From contig JADGHY010000018.1 of assembly GCA_019683625.1 (NCBI GenBank), positions 1 through 15,763 on the forward strand: DNA of 15,763 nucleotides, in the 5' to 3' direction. The notes beneath the pieces were generated by a model that had not been told where the DNA came from, did not search any database, and worked only from the letters and a program-made list of their open reading frames with translations. Within the stretch, counting starts at the first letter, position 1. Each line of letters begins with the position of its first letter. Position numbers and translations under genes: made by a program. This document shows, one piece after another, positions 5,086-12,259 of this stretch. The stretch is from Thermoflavifilum sp. (GTDB lineage Bacteria > Bacteroidota > Bacteroidia > Chitinophagales > Chitinophagaceae).

Positions 5086-6741
5086 ATGAGAATCGCACTC
5101 GTCCAACAAAATTATCATATCGGACATTTTACCTACAATGCCGATAAAATCATCCGGGCTATTGAGCAGGCACGTAGCCAAGAGGTTGATCTGGTGGTCT
5201 TTTCCGAATTATGCGTCTGCGGTTACCCCCCCATGGATTTGCTGGAGTTTGAAGATTTTATTACCCAGTGCGAAGCCAGCTTACAACGCATCTGCGCCCA
5301 TACCGAAGGAATAGGCGTGATTGTAGGAACGCCCACCCGTAACCCTTCATCCCGCGGCAAACGCCTGCACAACAGTGCCGTATTGCTCTACAACCAACAG
5401 ATACAGGCCATCGTGCACAAAACCTTATTGCCCACCTACGACGTGTTCGACGAGAGCCGCTATTTTGAGCCTGCCAGCAATTGGCGGGTGATTTCCTTTA
5501 AAGGCACATGCATCGCCTTAACCATTTGTGAAGATATCTGGAATGTGGAAGAACCCAGGCTGTACCGCCTCTCTCCGCTGGAACAGCTCATGCCTCAAGC
5601 GCCTGAACTGATCATCAACATCTCTGCCTCGCCATTTGACTATGATCATGAACAACAACGCATTGAAATCATCCGGCAGAATGTGCATCAGTTTCATCTG
5701 CCCTTAATTTATTGCAATGCAGTAGGGGCACAGACAGAACTGATTTTCGACGGAGCTTCGCTGGTATTTAATGCAAAAGGCAAGCTGGTGAAACAATTGC
5801 CTTCGTTTTGTGAAGCCATGGAGATCATCGAACTCAATCAGCTCGATGATTTGCCGGCCCTTGAAGCGCAAGCACCTGCTTCCACCCAAACCTTGCGCCC
5901 TTCCTTTCAGATAGATCGTATTCATGATGCCCTGCTGCTGGGCATTCGCGATTATTTTTCCAAGATGCAGCTGGATCGCTGCGTAATCGGATCCTCAGGA
6001 GGTATAGATAGTGCTGTGGCCACAGCATTGGCCTGTGAGGCATTGGGACCTTCGCGGGTGTTATCTGTGATGATGCCTTCCGAATTTTCTTCCCCTGCCT
6101 CCGTTGAAGACGCCGTGGAGCTGAGCAAAAGGCTGGGCAATGCCTACCACATCCTACCTATCCATGAAGTTTTTCAGGCCTTTACACACACCCTTTCACC
6201 CATATTTCAGCAACTTCCTTTTGGCCTGGCCGAAGAAAATGTGCAGGCCCGCATCCGTGGAACCCTGCTGATGGCCATAGCCAATAAGTTTGGCTACATC
6301 CTGCTCAACACTTCCAACAAAAGCGAACTGGCCGTGGGTTATGGTACACTCTATGGTGATATGGCAGGCGGACTCAGTATTTTGGGCGATTTGTATAAAC
6401 AGCAAATCTATGCCATGGCTCATTACCTGAATCGGCACCAGGAAATTATCCCCCGAAATATCATGCAAAAACCGCCTTCGGCCGAGCTTAGGCCCGGCCA
6501 GCTGGATACCGATAGCCTCCCGCCTTATGAACAGCTTGACCCGATTTTATACCAATACATTGAACAACGCAAAACTATCCCCGAAATCGTGGCCATGGGC
6601 TTCGATGAAGAGTTGGTTAAACGGATCATCCCTCTGGTCAACCGCAATGAATATAAGCGTCATCAGTTTTGCCCGATACTGCGGGTATCGTCTAAAGCCT
6701 TTGGCAGAGGCCGCCGGATTCCAATCGTGGGAAAATATTAA
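5086..6741 (+). CDS. nadE: Glutamine-dependent NAD+ synthetase
   Basis: Makes NAD+ from deamido-NAD+, ATP and glutamine in the cytoplasm, the last step of NAD synthesis. The 551-residue protein is the two-domain form. The N-terminal nitrilase-type glutaminase (about 1-260) carries the full catalytic triad: Glu41 in FSELCVCGYPP, Lys112 in VHKTLLPTYDVF and Cys148 in LTICEDIW. The C-terminal synthetase (about 270-551) has the ATP-pyrophosphatase loop SSGGIDSA (303-310), then NTSNKSELAVGYGTLYGD and KPPSAELRPGQ, all typical. The C-terminus RVSSKAFGRGRRIPI matches the family. Length is normal for the glutamine-using enzyme and clearly longer than the ammonia-only form. It is divergent from gldB, with 133 bases between starts, and is followed by a hairpin terminator at 6756-6780. 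Confidence 0.97.
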   Translation: MRIALVQQNYHIGHFTYNADKIIRAIEQARSQEVDLVVFSELCVCGYPPMDLLEFEDFITQCEASLQRICAHTEGIGVIVGTPTRNPSSRGKRLHNSAVLLYNQQIQAIVHKTLLPTYDVFDESRYFEPASNWRVISFKGTCIALTICEDIWNVEEPRLYRLSPLEQLMPQAPELIINISASPFDYDHEQQRIEIIRQNVHQFHLPLIYCNAVGAQTELIFDGASLVFNAKGKLVKQLPSFCEAMEIIELNQLDDLPALEAQAPASTQTLRPSFQIDRIHDALLLGIRDYFSKMQLDRCVIGSSGGIDSAVATALACEALGPSRVLSVMMPSEFSSPASVEDAVELSKRLGNAYHILPIHEVFQAFTHTLSPIFQQLPFGLAEENVQARIRGTLLMAIANKFGYILLNTSNKSELAVGYGTLYGDMAGGLSILGDLYKQQIYAMAHYLNRHQEIIPRNIMQKPPSAELRPGQLDTDSLPPYEQLDPILYQYIEQRKTIPEIVAMGFDEELVKRIIPLVNRNEYKRHQFCPILRVSSKAFGRGRRIPIVGKY

Positions 6742-6755
6742 TCGCCAGCCTTTTT

Positions 6756-6780
6756 AACTGCCTCCGGCAGTTATTTTTTT
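6756..6780 (+). terminator. Rho-independent terminator of nadE
   Basis: AACTGCCTCCGGCAGTT (6756-6772) is a perfect 7-bp inverted repeat with a 3-base loop, followed by A and seven T (6774-6780). The U-tract is on the plus strand, so it serves nadE, whose stop is 15 bases before the stem. The right arm and the T-run also encode the last residues and stop codon (6773-6771) of the opposing acetyltransferase gene. Confidence 0.85.
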
Positions 6781-7169
6781 CGGGGAATAATAAATCCATT
6801 CTGTACTGCCATAAACCCCAAACGGGGATAATAATTCATGGCTTCCTGCGCTGCCAGCAGCAAAAGCATGGACTCTTCGCCAATCTCCTGAAGCGTAAGC
6901 TCAATGAGTTTTTTACCAATGCCCATGCGTTGATATGCTTTGCGTACGGCCAAATCACTCAAATAACAACAATAACAAAAATCCGTCAGCGAGCGGGCAA
7001 TGCCCACCAGCCGAGCACCATCCCAGGCCGAAATCACCAGATTGGCCTGCTCGTACATCCGACGGATGCGGCCCACATCATGTGTAGGCCGCCGAATGCC
7101 AGAACTGTTATACACTTCAATGATTTGTGCCAGATCCGGGATTTCCTGAATCGCATATCGAATGTCCAT
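6771..7169 (-). CDS. GNAT family N-acetyltransferase
   Basis: A 132-residue single-domain acetyltransferase, predicted to move an acetyl group from acetyl-CoA to an unknown amine. The conserved core is YLSDLAVRKAYQRMGIGKKLIE (69-90), including strand 4 and the acetyl-CoA pyrophosphate loop Q80-R-M-G-I-G-K. The C-terminal YYPRLGFMAVQNGFII (113-128) is the usual strand 5 to strand 7 region. FCYCCY at 64-69 is Cys- and aromatic-rich and recurs, from memory, in a widespread subgroup of small GNATs. Start at the ATG at 7169 is the only reasonable one. It is convergent with nadE, with its stop inside the nadE terminator. Substrate unknown; its neighbours give no hint. Confidence 0.88.
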   Translation of the reverse strand: MDIRYAIQEIPDLAQIIEVYNSSGIRRPTHDVGRIRRMYEQANLVISAWDGARLVGIARSLTDFCYCCYLSDLAVRKAYQRMGIGKKLIELTLQEIGEESMLLLLAAQEAMNYYPRLGFMAVQNGFIIPRKK

Positions 7170-7226
7170 AAGCTAAAATTGAAGGAGAAAAATACATTTC
7201 TCTGCAAATCTTCAAGCAGGAATATA

Positions 7227-7258
7227 TTTCTTATCCCTTGAGAAAAATTGTATTTTCA
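7227..7258 (+). promoter_or_regulatory. Possible promoter of the fucosidase gene
   Basis: TTTC (7227-7230), 20 bases, then TATTTTCA (7251-7258). Both elements deviate (one mismatch in -33, two in -7), but the spacing is the expected one and the predicted leader of about 15 bases agrees with the other genes here. Weak. Confidence 0.33.
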
Positions 7259-7276
7259 CCCAAAAGCATTTTTATC

Positions 7277-8845
7277 ATGCAACCGATTTCGCGCCGAACC
7301 ATCCTGAAATGGATGGCCGCGGGCATACCTGCCATCGCAGCTCCACGCCTGCTTTGGGGCAAAACCTCCCGAAATTCCCTTCGTTTTTCGCCCGATATTG
7401 CCTCAGGGCCTTTTCAACCCACCAGAGCATCTCTTGCACACTATGAAGTGCCGGAATGGTTTCGCAATGCCAAGTTCGGCATCTGGGCTCACTGGGGGCC
7501 ACAATCTGCCCCGGAGTATGGCGACTGGTATGCACGTAACATGTATATCCAGGGTAGCGATCAATATCAATATCATGTAAAAACCTATGGACATCCCTCC
7601 AAATTTGGTTTCAAAGACATCATCCCTACCTGGAAAGCCGATCGCTTTGATGCCGATTATTTGGTGGGCTTGTATAAAAAAGCTGGCGCCCGATATTTTA
7701 TGAGCATGGGCGTGCATCACGATAATTTTGATTTATGGCATTCTACCTACAACCGATGGAATGCCGTGAACATGGGCCCGCATAAAGATATCGTTGGCCT
7801 GTTCCGGCAGGCAGCCCTGAAACATGATCTTAAATTTGCCGTCAGCGATCATCTCTGGATCAGTTATAAATGGTTCTCCACCAGCCATGGCAGCGATTTT
7901 AACGGCCCCGAGGCTGGTGTACCTTACGATGGGCAAAATCCGGACTACTGGGACTTTTACCACGATATCAACAGCGTGCACACTCACCTGAGCTGGGATG
8001 AAACGGGTATCCCGGAAAGCTGGAAAGCTCATTGGTTCAAACGTATCAAGGATTTAATCGACCAATATCAGCCCGACTTGCTTTATTGCGATGGCCCCAT
8101 ACCCTTTGAGGACTGGGGCTTGGCCATTGTGGCTCATCTGTACAATACCAACTATCAACGCAATGGCGGCAGGGAAATAACAGCCGTATATACCAGCAAA
8201 CGCCAGGAAGATAGCCTGGTGGGCACCTGTGTATTGGATGTGGAACGCGGCGTGGTGGACACCATCTGGCCCAGGCCCTGGCAAACCGATACCTGCATCG
8301 GACACTGGCATTACGATGTACGGGCGCATTACAAAACGCCTAAGATGATTATCGATATGCTGGTGGATATCGTGAGCCGTAACGGCAATCTGATGCTGAA
8401 TTTCCCCTTGCCCAACAGTGGCATGCTCGACGATAAGGAACTGGCCATCCTCGAAGCCATCACCAAGTGGATGCAAATCCATGGCGAGGCCATTTATGAT
8501 ACCCGCCCATGGAAGATTTTCGGTTATGGCCCTAACAGCCAGGCTGTAAAAGGAAGCAGCTTCAACGAGCGCAATCGTCCGGCCCTGACAGCCGATGATA
8601 TTCGTTTCACGACTAAGGGAAATAGCCTGTACGTGTTTTTCATGGGCTGGCCGCAAAGCCAGCAATTGCAAATTCCTCAGCTGGGTCGCACACACGAGCT
8701 TTCTCCCGGCAGAATTACCCACGTGCGCCTGCTGGGTTATGATGCCCCTTTATCGTGGTCGCAACAAACCGATGCTCTCGTGGTACACCTCCCCGCTACT
8801 GCCCCCAGCCCATTGGCCGATGCCTTGGAAGTGAAACTGAGTTAA
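7277..8845 (+). CDS. GH29 alpha-L-fucosidase with Tat signal peptide
   Basis: Retaining exo-glycosidase predicted to release terminal alpha-L-fucose from glycans, exported folded by the Tat pathway. Starting at the ATG at 7277 the 522-residue protein opens with SRRTILKWM (5-13), a twin-arginine motif, then a hydrophobic segment ending near Ala22; an upstream in-frame TTG at 7238 would push this motif inward, so I reject it. The GH29 barrel follows: FGIWAHWGP (67-75), GVHHDNFDLW (145-154), the strand with the probable nucleophile Asp272 in LLYCDGPIP, ERGVVDTIWPRPWQTDTC (323-340), and SRNGNLMLNFPLP (367-379). After about residue 430 there is a short C-terminal beta domain and no carbohydrate-binding module. 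No SusC/SusD, sulfatase or other glycosidase lies alongside, so it is not in an obvious utilisation locus. Family is confident; the linkage preference is unknown. Confidence 0.92.
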   Translation: MQPISRRTILKWMAAGIPAIAAPRLLWGKTSRNSLRFSPDIASGPFQPTRASLAHYEVPEWFRNAKFGIWAHWGPQSAPEYGDWYARNMYIQGSDQYQYHVKTYGHPSKFGFKDIIPTWKADRFDADYLVGLYKKAGARYFMSMGVHHDNFDLWHSTYNRWNAVNMGPHKDIVGLFRQAALKHDLKFAVSDHLWISYKWFSTSHGSDFNGPEAGVPYDGQNPDYWDFYHDINSVHTHLSWDETGIPESWKAHWFKRIKDLIDQYQPDLLYCDGPIPFEDWGLAIVAHLYNTNYQRNGGREITAVYTSKRQEDSLVGTCVLDVERGVVDTIWPRPWQTDTCIGHWHYDVRAHYKTPKMIIDMLVDIVSRNGNLMLNFPLPNSGMLDDKELAILEAITKWMQIHGEAIYDTRPWKIFGYGPNSQAVKGSSFNERNRPALTADDIRFTTKGNSLYVFFMGWPQSQQLQIPQLGRTHELSPGRITHVRLLGYDAPLSWSQQTDALVVHLPATAPSPLADALEVKLS

Positions 8846-8883
8846 AACTTTGTCATAAGACCAGCTTTTGCTGCCTAAGCCGC

Positions 8884-8891
8884 TATCTTTG
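8884..8891 (+). promoter_or_regulatory. -7 promoter element of serS
   Basis: TATCTTTG matches TAnnTTTG exactly and is followed by GCAT. It lies 15 bases before the ATG at 8907, giving a predicted leader of about 12 bases. It lies downstream of an in-frame TTG at 8868, which argues against that longer start. No TTTG at the usual -33 distance. Confidence 0.55.
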
Positions 8892-8906
8892 CATAAATCT
8901 CAAGGC

Positions 8907-10175
8907 ATGCTTGCCATTCAACTGCTCCGCGAAAAAAAAGATTGGGTCATCGAACGCTTATCTGTCAAGCATTTTACCCAAACCCAACTCATCGATCAAA
9001 TCCTGGAACTGGACGAACAACGCAGGCAATGGATTACGGAACACGACCAATTGCAAAATCAACGCAACACCGCTTCCCGCGAAATCGGACAGCTTATCAA
9101 AGCCGGCAAACAGCCGGAGGCAGATGCCAAGAAAAAACAAGTAACCGAATGGAATGAGGCTATTGACAAATTAAAAAAACAACTGGATGAGGTAGAGCAA
9201 CAGATTCAGCAGCTCCTGCTGCAATTGCCCAACCTGCCTCATGAAAGCGTACCTACAGGCCATTCGGCAGCCGATAATGTAATCATCCGCCAGGGAGGAC
9301 AAATTCCTCAACTGCCTGCCCAGGCTAAACCACACTGGGAATTGGCCGGCCAATATCAACTCATCGACTTCGAAATAGGCACAAAGCTCACCGGAAGCGG
9401 TTTCCCGGTGTATAAACATCAAGGTGCAAGACTGGAACGGGCCCTCATCCAATATTTTCTGGATTATAATGTGCAGGCTGGCTACGTTGAATACTGGCCT
9501 CCTCTCCTGGTCAACGAACAAACTGCTTTCGGCACCGGCCAACTGCCCGATAAAGAAGGACAAATGTATGCCGTCCCTAATGATGGTTTTTATCTCATTC
9601 CTACGGCAGAAGTGCCTCTCACCAATATTTTCCGCGACACGATCCTTTCCGCCGACCAACTACCCGTAAAGATGACGGCCTATACACCCTGCTTCCGCCG
9701 GGAAGCCGGCTCTTATGGCAAAGACGTGCGCGGCCTGAATCGCGTCCATCAGTTCGACAAAGTAGAAATCGTGCAACTCGTGCATCCCGACAATTCTTAT
9801 CAGGCGCTGGAAGAAATGGTGTCTCATGTGGAAGGGCTTATCCAAAGCCTGGAATTGCCTTACCGGATCGTGAAGCTATGCGGTGCGGACATGAGTTTTA
9901 CTTCAGCCCTTACCTACGATTTTGAAGTGTTTAGCGCAGCCCAGCAACGATGGCTGGAAGTAAGCTCCGTCTCTAATTTTGAAACCTTCCAGACCCTGCG
10001 CATGAAGATTCGTTTCCGCGAGGGCAAACACACAAAACTGGTGCATTCCCTGAATGGCAGCTCCCTGGCTTTGCCCCGTATTCTCGCAGCCCTGCTGGAA
10101 AATAACCAGCATCCCGATGGTATCCATCTGCCCAAAGTGCTGCACCCTTACCTGGGAACGGCCAAAATAAGCTGA
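8907..10175 (+). CDS. serS: Seryl-tRNA synthetase
   Basis: Class II aminoacyl-tRNA synthetase that charges tRNA-Ser with serine (and tRNA-Sec where present). The 422-residue protein has the N-terminal tRNA-binding coiled coil (about 28-105, rich in Glu, Gln and Lys) and the catalytic domain. Motif 2 is in FRREAGSYGKDVRGLNRVHQ (263-282), serine-binding TAEVPLT (233-239), SNFETFQTLRMKIRFR (356-371), and motif 3 in LNGSSLALPRILAALLEN (382-399). I start at the ATG at 8907 (MLAIQLLREKKDWV), where family members begin; an in-frame TTG at 8868 lies upstream of the -7 element. Length is standard. The gene is 61 bases downstream of the fucosidase and has its own promoter, so it need not be in one operon with it. 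Confidence 0.97.
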   Translation: MLAIQLLREKKDWVIERLSVKHFTQTQLIDQILELDEQRRQWITEHDQLQNQRNTASREIGQLIKAGKQPEADAKKKQVTEWNEAIDKLKKQLDEVEQQIQQLLLQLPNLPHESVPTGHSAADNVIIRQGGQIPQLPAQAKPHWELAGQYQLIDFEIGTKLTGSGFPVYKHQGARLERALIQYFLDYNVQAGYVEYWPPLLVNEQTAFGTGQLPDKEGQMYAVPNDGFYLIPTAEVPLTNIFRDTILSADQLPVKMTAYTPCFRREAGSYGKDVRGLNRVHQFDKVEIVQLVHPDNSYQALEEMVSHVEGLIQSLELPYRIVKLCGADMSFTSALTYDFEVFSAAQQRWLEVSSVSNFETFQTLRMKIRFREGKHTKLVHSLNGSSLALPRILAALLENNQHPDGIHLPKVLHPYLGTAKIS

Positions 10176-10253
10176 GAAGACTGGTTGCGTTCAAACACTG
10201 TCCGTTTATACCAATTCATACATTGCCCGCAAACAAACTGAGCGTTTTTTCTC

Positions 10254-10261
10254 TAACTTCG
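10254..10261 (+). promoter_or_regulatory. Possible -7 element of the second acetyltransferase gene
   Basis: TAACTTCG, one mismatch from TAnnTTTG, ends 4 bases before the ATG at 10266. If used, the transcript would start at or next to the start codon. The rest of the 90-base gap after serS shows no terminator hairpin, so read-through from serS is the alternative. Confidence 0.3.
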
Positions 10262-10265
10262 GATC

Positions 10266-10817
10266 ATGCACTATTTCCTGGCTAATGGGCAAGAATTGGT
10301 GATTCGGGAACCAGAACCCAACGACGCAGCCGCTCTGCTAAGCTATTTTCAACAAGCCGTGCAGGATAGCGAATTTTTAATGACCACACCCGATGAAGCG
10401 CGCCAGCATACGCTCCGCACCGAACAAGAGTTTATCCGCAGTTTCCGTACACACCCCCATAATCTTTATTTGGTGGCATGGGTGCAACAACAAATTGTGG
10501 GCACCCTGAGTGTGACCCAAGGCAACCGCAGCAAGATTGAACATACCGCAGAATTTGGTATTGCCGTCATCCGGGAATATTGGAATATGGGCATTGGCAG
10601 ACGACTCATGACCCAAATGTTTCGCTGGCTCACTGCGCATCCCCAGATTAAACTGCTCTACTGCAAAGTGATGGCCCATAACGAAAGAGCCATACATCTC
10701 TACCAATCTTTTGGATTGATAGAAGAAGGCCGGCTGTCCAAGTTCTTGCGGCAACCCAACGGAGAATATGTGGACTTATTGTATTTTACCAAATGGCTGG
10801 ATAATCCTACCCTTTGA
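10266..10817 (+). CDS. GNAT family N-acetyltransferase (RimJ/RimL-like)
   Basis: A 183-residue acetyltransferase with a complete GNAT fold. It begins with the ELVIREPEPNDAAALLSYF strand-helix (10-28). The acetyl-CoA loop is in EFGIAVIREYWNMGIGRRLM (96-115), and motif B is in HNERAIHLYQSFGLIEEGR (138-156), including the Asn and Tyr typical of the family. The end, GEYVDLLYFTKWL, is like that of RimL-type and amino-acid or polyamine acetyltransferases. The substrate cannot be told from sequence. The last 11 bases overlap the 3' end of nuoN on the other strand. It follows serS by 90 bases. It shares little beyond the core fold with the GNAT at 6771-7169, so they are not a recent duplication. Confidence 0.9.
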   Translation: MHYFLANGQELVIREPEPNDAAALLSYFQQAVQDSEFLMTTPDEARQHTLRTEQEFIRSFRTHPHNLYLVAWVQQQIVGTLSVTQGNRSKIEHTAEFGIAVIREYWNMGIGRRLMTQMFRWLTAHPQIKLLYCKVMAHNERAIHLYQSFGLIEEGRLSKFLRQPNGEYVDLLYFTKWLDNPTL

Positions 10818-12252
10818 GCACATGCACCATTTGTTCAATCTGATCAATCAACCGACCCGGTGCCACACCAAACCAGATTAACAAAATAAATAAAATCAAA
10901 AAAGCCAGGCCCGTGGAAACAGCATAAGGAGATGCAAGATAAGTGATGTGAGCCTGAGGTTTGGAAAACAACTGAATCACTACACGCAGATAATAAAACA
11001 AACCAATCACACTGGAAAGAATCAATACAATCACCAACAACCATTGCGTGCTGTATACTCCCGACAACAGGATGTAAAACTTACCCATAAATCCTGCTGT
11101 GAGCGGAATGCCCGCCAGGGAAAGCATAATTAAGGATAGCAGCACAGCCAGCCCGGGCTTTTGCCAAAACAACCCCGTGTAAGAGGCTAAGGAAAGCCGC
11201 TCCTGTTGGCCGTTTTCACCAGGTTCACTTAAATAACCAATAATACCAAAAGCCCCTAACATGCTGATGAAATAAGCGACCAGATAAAATACCGCTGCAT
11301 GCAATCCCGTTTCACCCGAAGCCACAAAGGCTACAATTAAATATCCCAAGTGTGCAATTGAGGAATAAGCCAACAATCGCTTAATTTGCTGTTGTAAAAG
11401 GGCAAGCCAGTTGCCAATAAGCATGGAAGCAATGGCAATGACCGCAAAAATTACCAGGATGGCCTGATGCAGTATGCCTACACTATCGAACAAACGCCAG
11501 AGAAACACAAATACGCTGCCTTTTGACACAGTGGCCACAAATGCAGATGTGGGGGCCGGAGCACCGGCATATACATCGGGCGTCCACAAATGAAAAGGCA
11601 CCAGCGCCAGCTTGAATCCCAAACCCGCTATCACCAAGCCAATGCCCACGGTTAACCATAAACCACCTTCACCACCCGATGCAGATAAGGTATTGAGCCC
11701 GGAAAGACTAAGCTGGCCCGTTTCCACATATATCAATCCAAAGCCAAATACCAAAATAGCCGACGAAACAGCAGCCAGCATCAGGTATTTTACACCTGCT
11801 TCCACAGACGCCGTAGCCTTCTTCGGATATGCAATGAGCGTGTATAACGACACGCTTAGGATTTCCAGCGAAAGGAAAAAAGAAATAAAATGATTGCTGA
11901 TGACCATAGAGGTGGCACCCAAAGTGGCCAGCAAAAGCAAAACATGATATTCTTCCCGTTCAACGGCAGCTTGCGAGAAATAGGGATAGGAAAAAATGGT
12001 GATAAAAAAGGCTGCAATCAGGATTAATCCTTCCACGAATATCCCAAGGCCGTCGACGACAAACAAGCCATCTACCGAAGTGGCACCATATATCTTACCC
12101 AAGGAAGCCAGGGCTAGAATGAAGGCCAGCAGGGTGAAAAGGGAAATCACTGCATGGCTTCGCTTCAATGCAATCAATAAGATGCCTACCACGGCTGCTC
12201 CCGTGAGGATGATTTGTGGAAACAAAGCAGGTAATAGGTGTTGATGCCACAT
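10807..12252 (-). CDS. nuoN: NADH-quinone oxidoreductase subunit N
   Basis: Membrane subunit of complex I, one of three antiporter-like proton-pumping subunits. The 481-residue protein is hydrophobic throughout, consistent with about 14 membrane helices. Residues of the proton channel are present: Glu130 in FFLSLEILS (helix 5), Lys214 in GLGFKLALVPFHLWTPDVY (helix 7), Lys244 in TVSKGSVF (helix 8), and a Lys in the late GIPLTAGFMGKFYIL segment. FHLWTPDVYAGAPAPTSAF and IKRLLAYSSIAHLGY are diagnostic of NuoN. The loop at about 181-199 is Gly/Ser-rich. Start at the ATG at 12252, 7 bases after the nuoM stop, so it is the last gene of the operon. Its stop overlaps the GNAT gene on the plus strand by 11 bases and no hairpin terminator is visible there. 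Confidence 0.96.
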   Translation of the reverse strand: MWHQHLLPALFPQIILTGAAVVGILLIALKRSHAVISLFTLLAFILALASLGKIYGATSVDGLFVVDGLGIFVEGLILIAAFFITIFSYPYFSQAAVEREEYHVLLLLATLGATSMVISNHFISFFLSLEILSVSLYTLIAYPKKATASVEAGVKYLMLAAVSSAILVFGFGLIYVETGQLSLSGLNTLSASGGEGGLWLTVGIGLVIAGLGFKLALVPFHLWTPDVYAGAPAPTSAFVATVSKGSVFVFLWRLFDSVGILHQAILVIFAVIAIASMLIGNWLALLQQQIKRLLAYSSIAHLGYLIVAFVASGETGLHAAVFYLVAYFISMLGAFGIIGYLSEPGENGQQERLSLASYTGLFWQKPGLAVLLSLIMLSLAGIPLTAGFMGKFYILLSGVYSTQWLLVIVLILSSVIGLFYYLRVVIQLFSKPQAHITYLASPYAVSTGLAFLILFILLIWFGVAPGRLIDQIEQMVHVLKG

Positions 12253-12259
12253 GGTTAGA

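Noticed and set aside
7170..7276. Promoter for the minus-strand GNAT (TTG, 18 bases, TATTTTTC ending at 7187)
   Set aside because: The match is loose and the region is AT-rich, so it is not better than chance by eye.
8054..8722. 222-codon open frame on the minus strand
   Set aside because: It is fully antisense to the GH29 fucosidase, whose conserved motifs span the same bases, and its product resembles no family I know.
8868..8906. TTG start for serS adding 13 residues
   Set aside because: It lies upstream of an exact -7 element, and SerRS proteins normally start at the ATG at 8907.
9171..9659. 162-codon open frame on the minus strand inside serS
   Set aside because: Shadow of serS, whose coiled coil and catalytic domain are read intact on the plus strand.
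6771..10817. The two GNAT genes as toxins of toxin-antitoxin pairs
   Set aside because: Neither has an adjacent small DNA-binding (ribbon-helix-helix) gene; each stands alone next to housekeeping genes.
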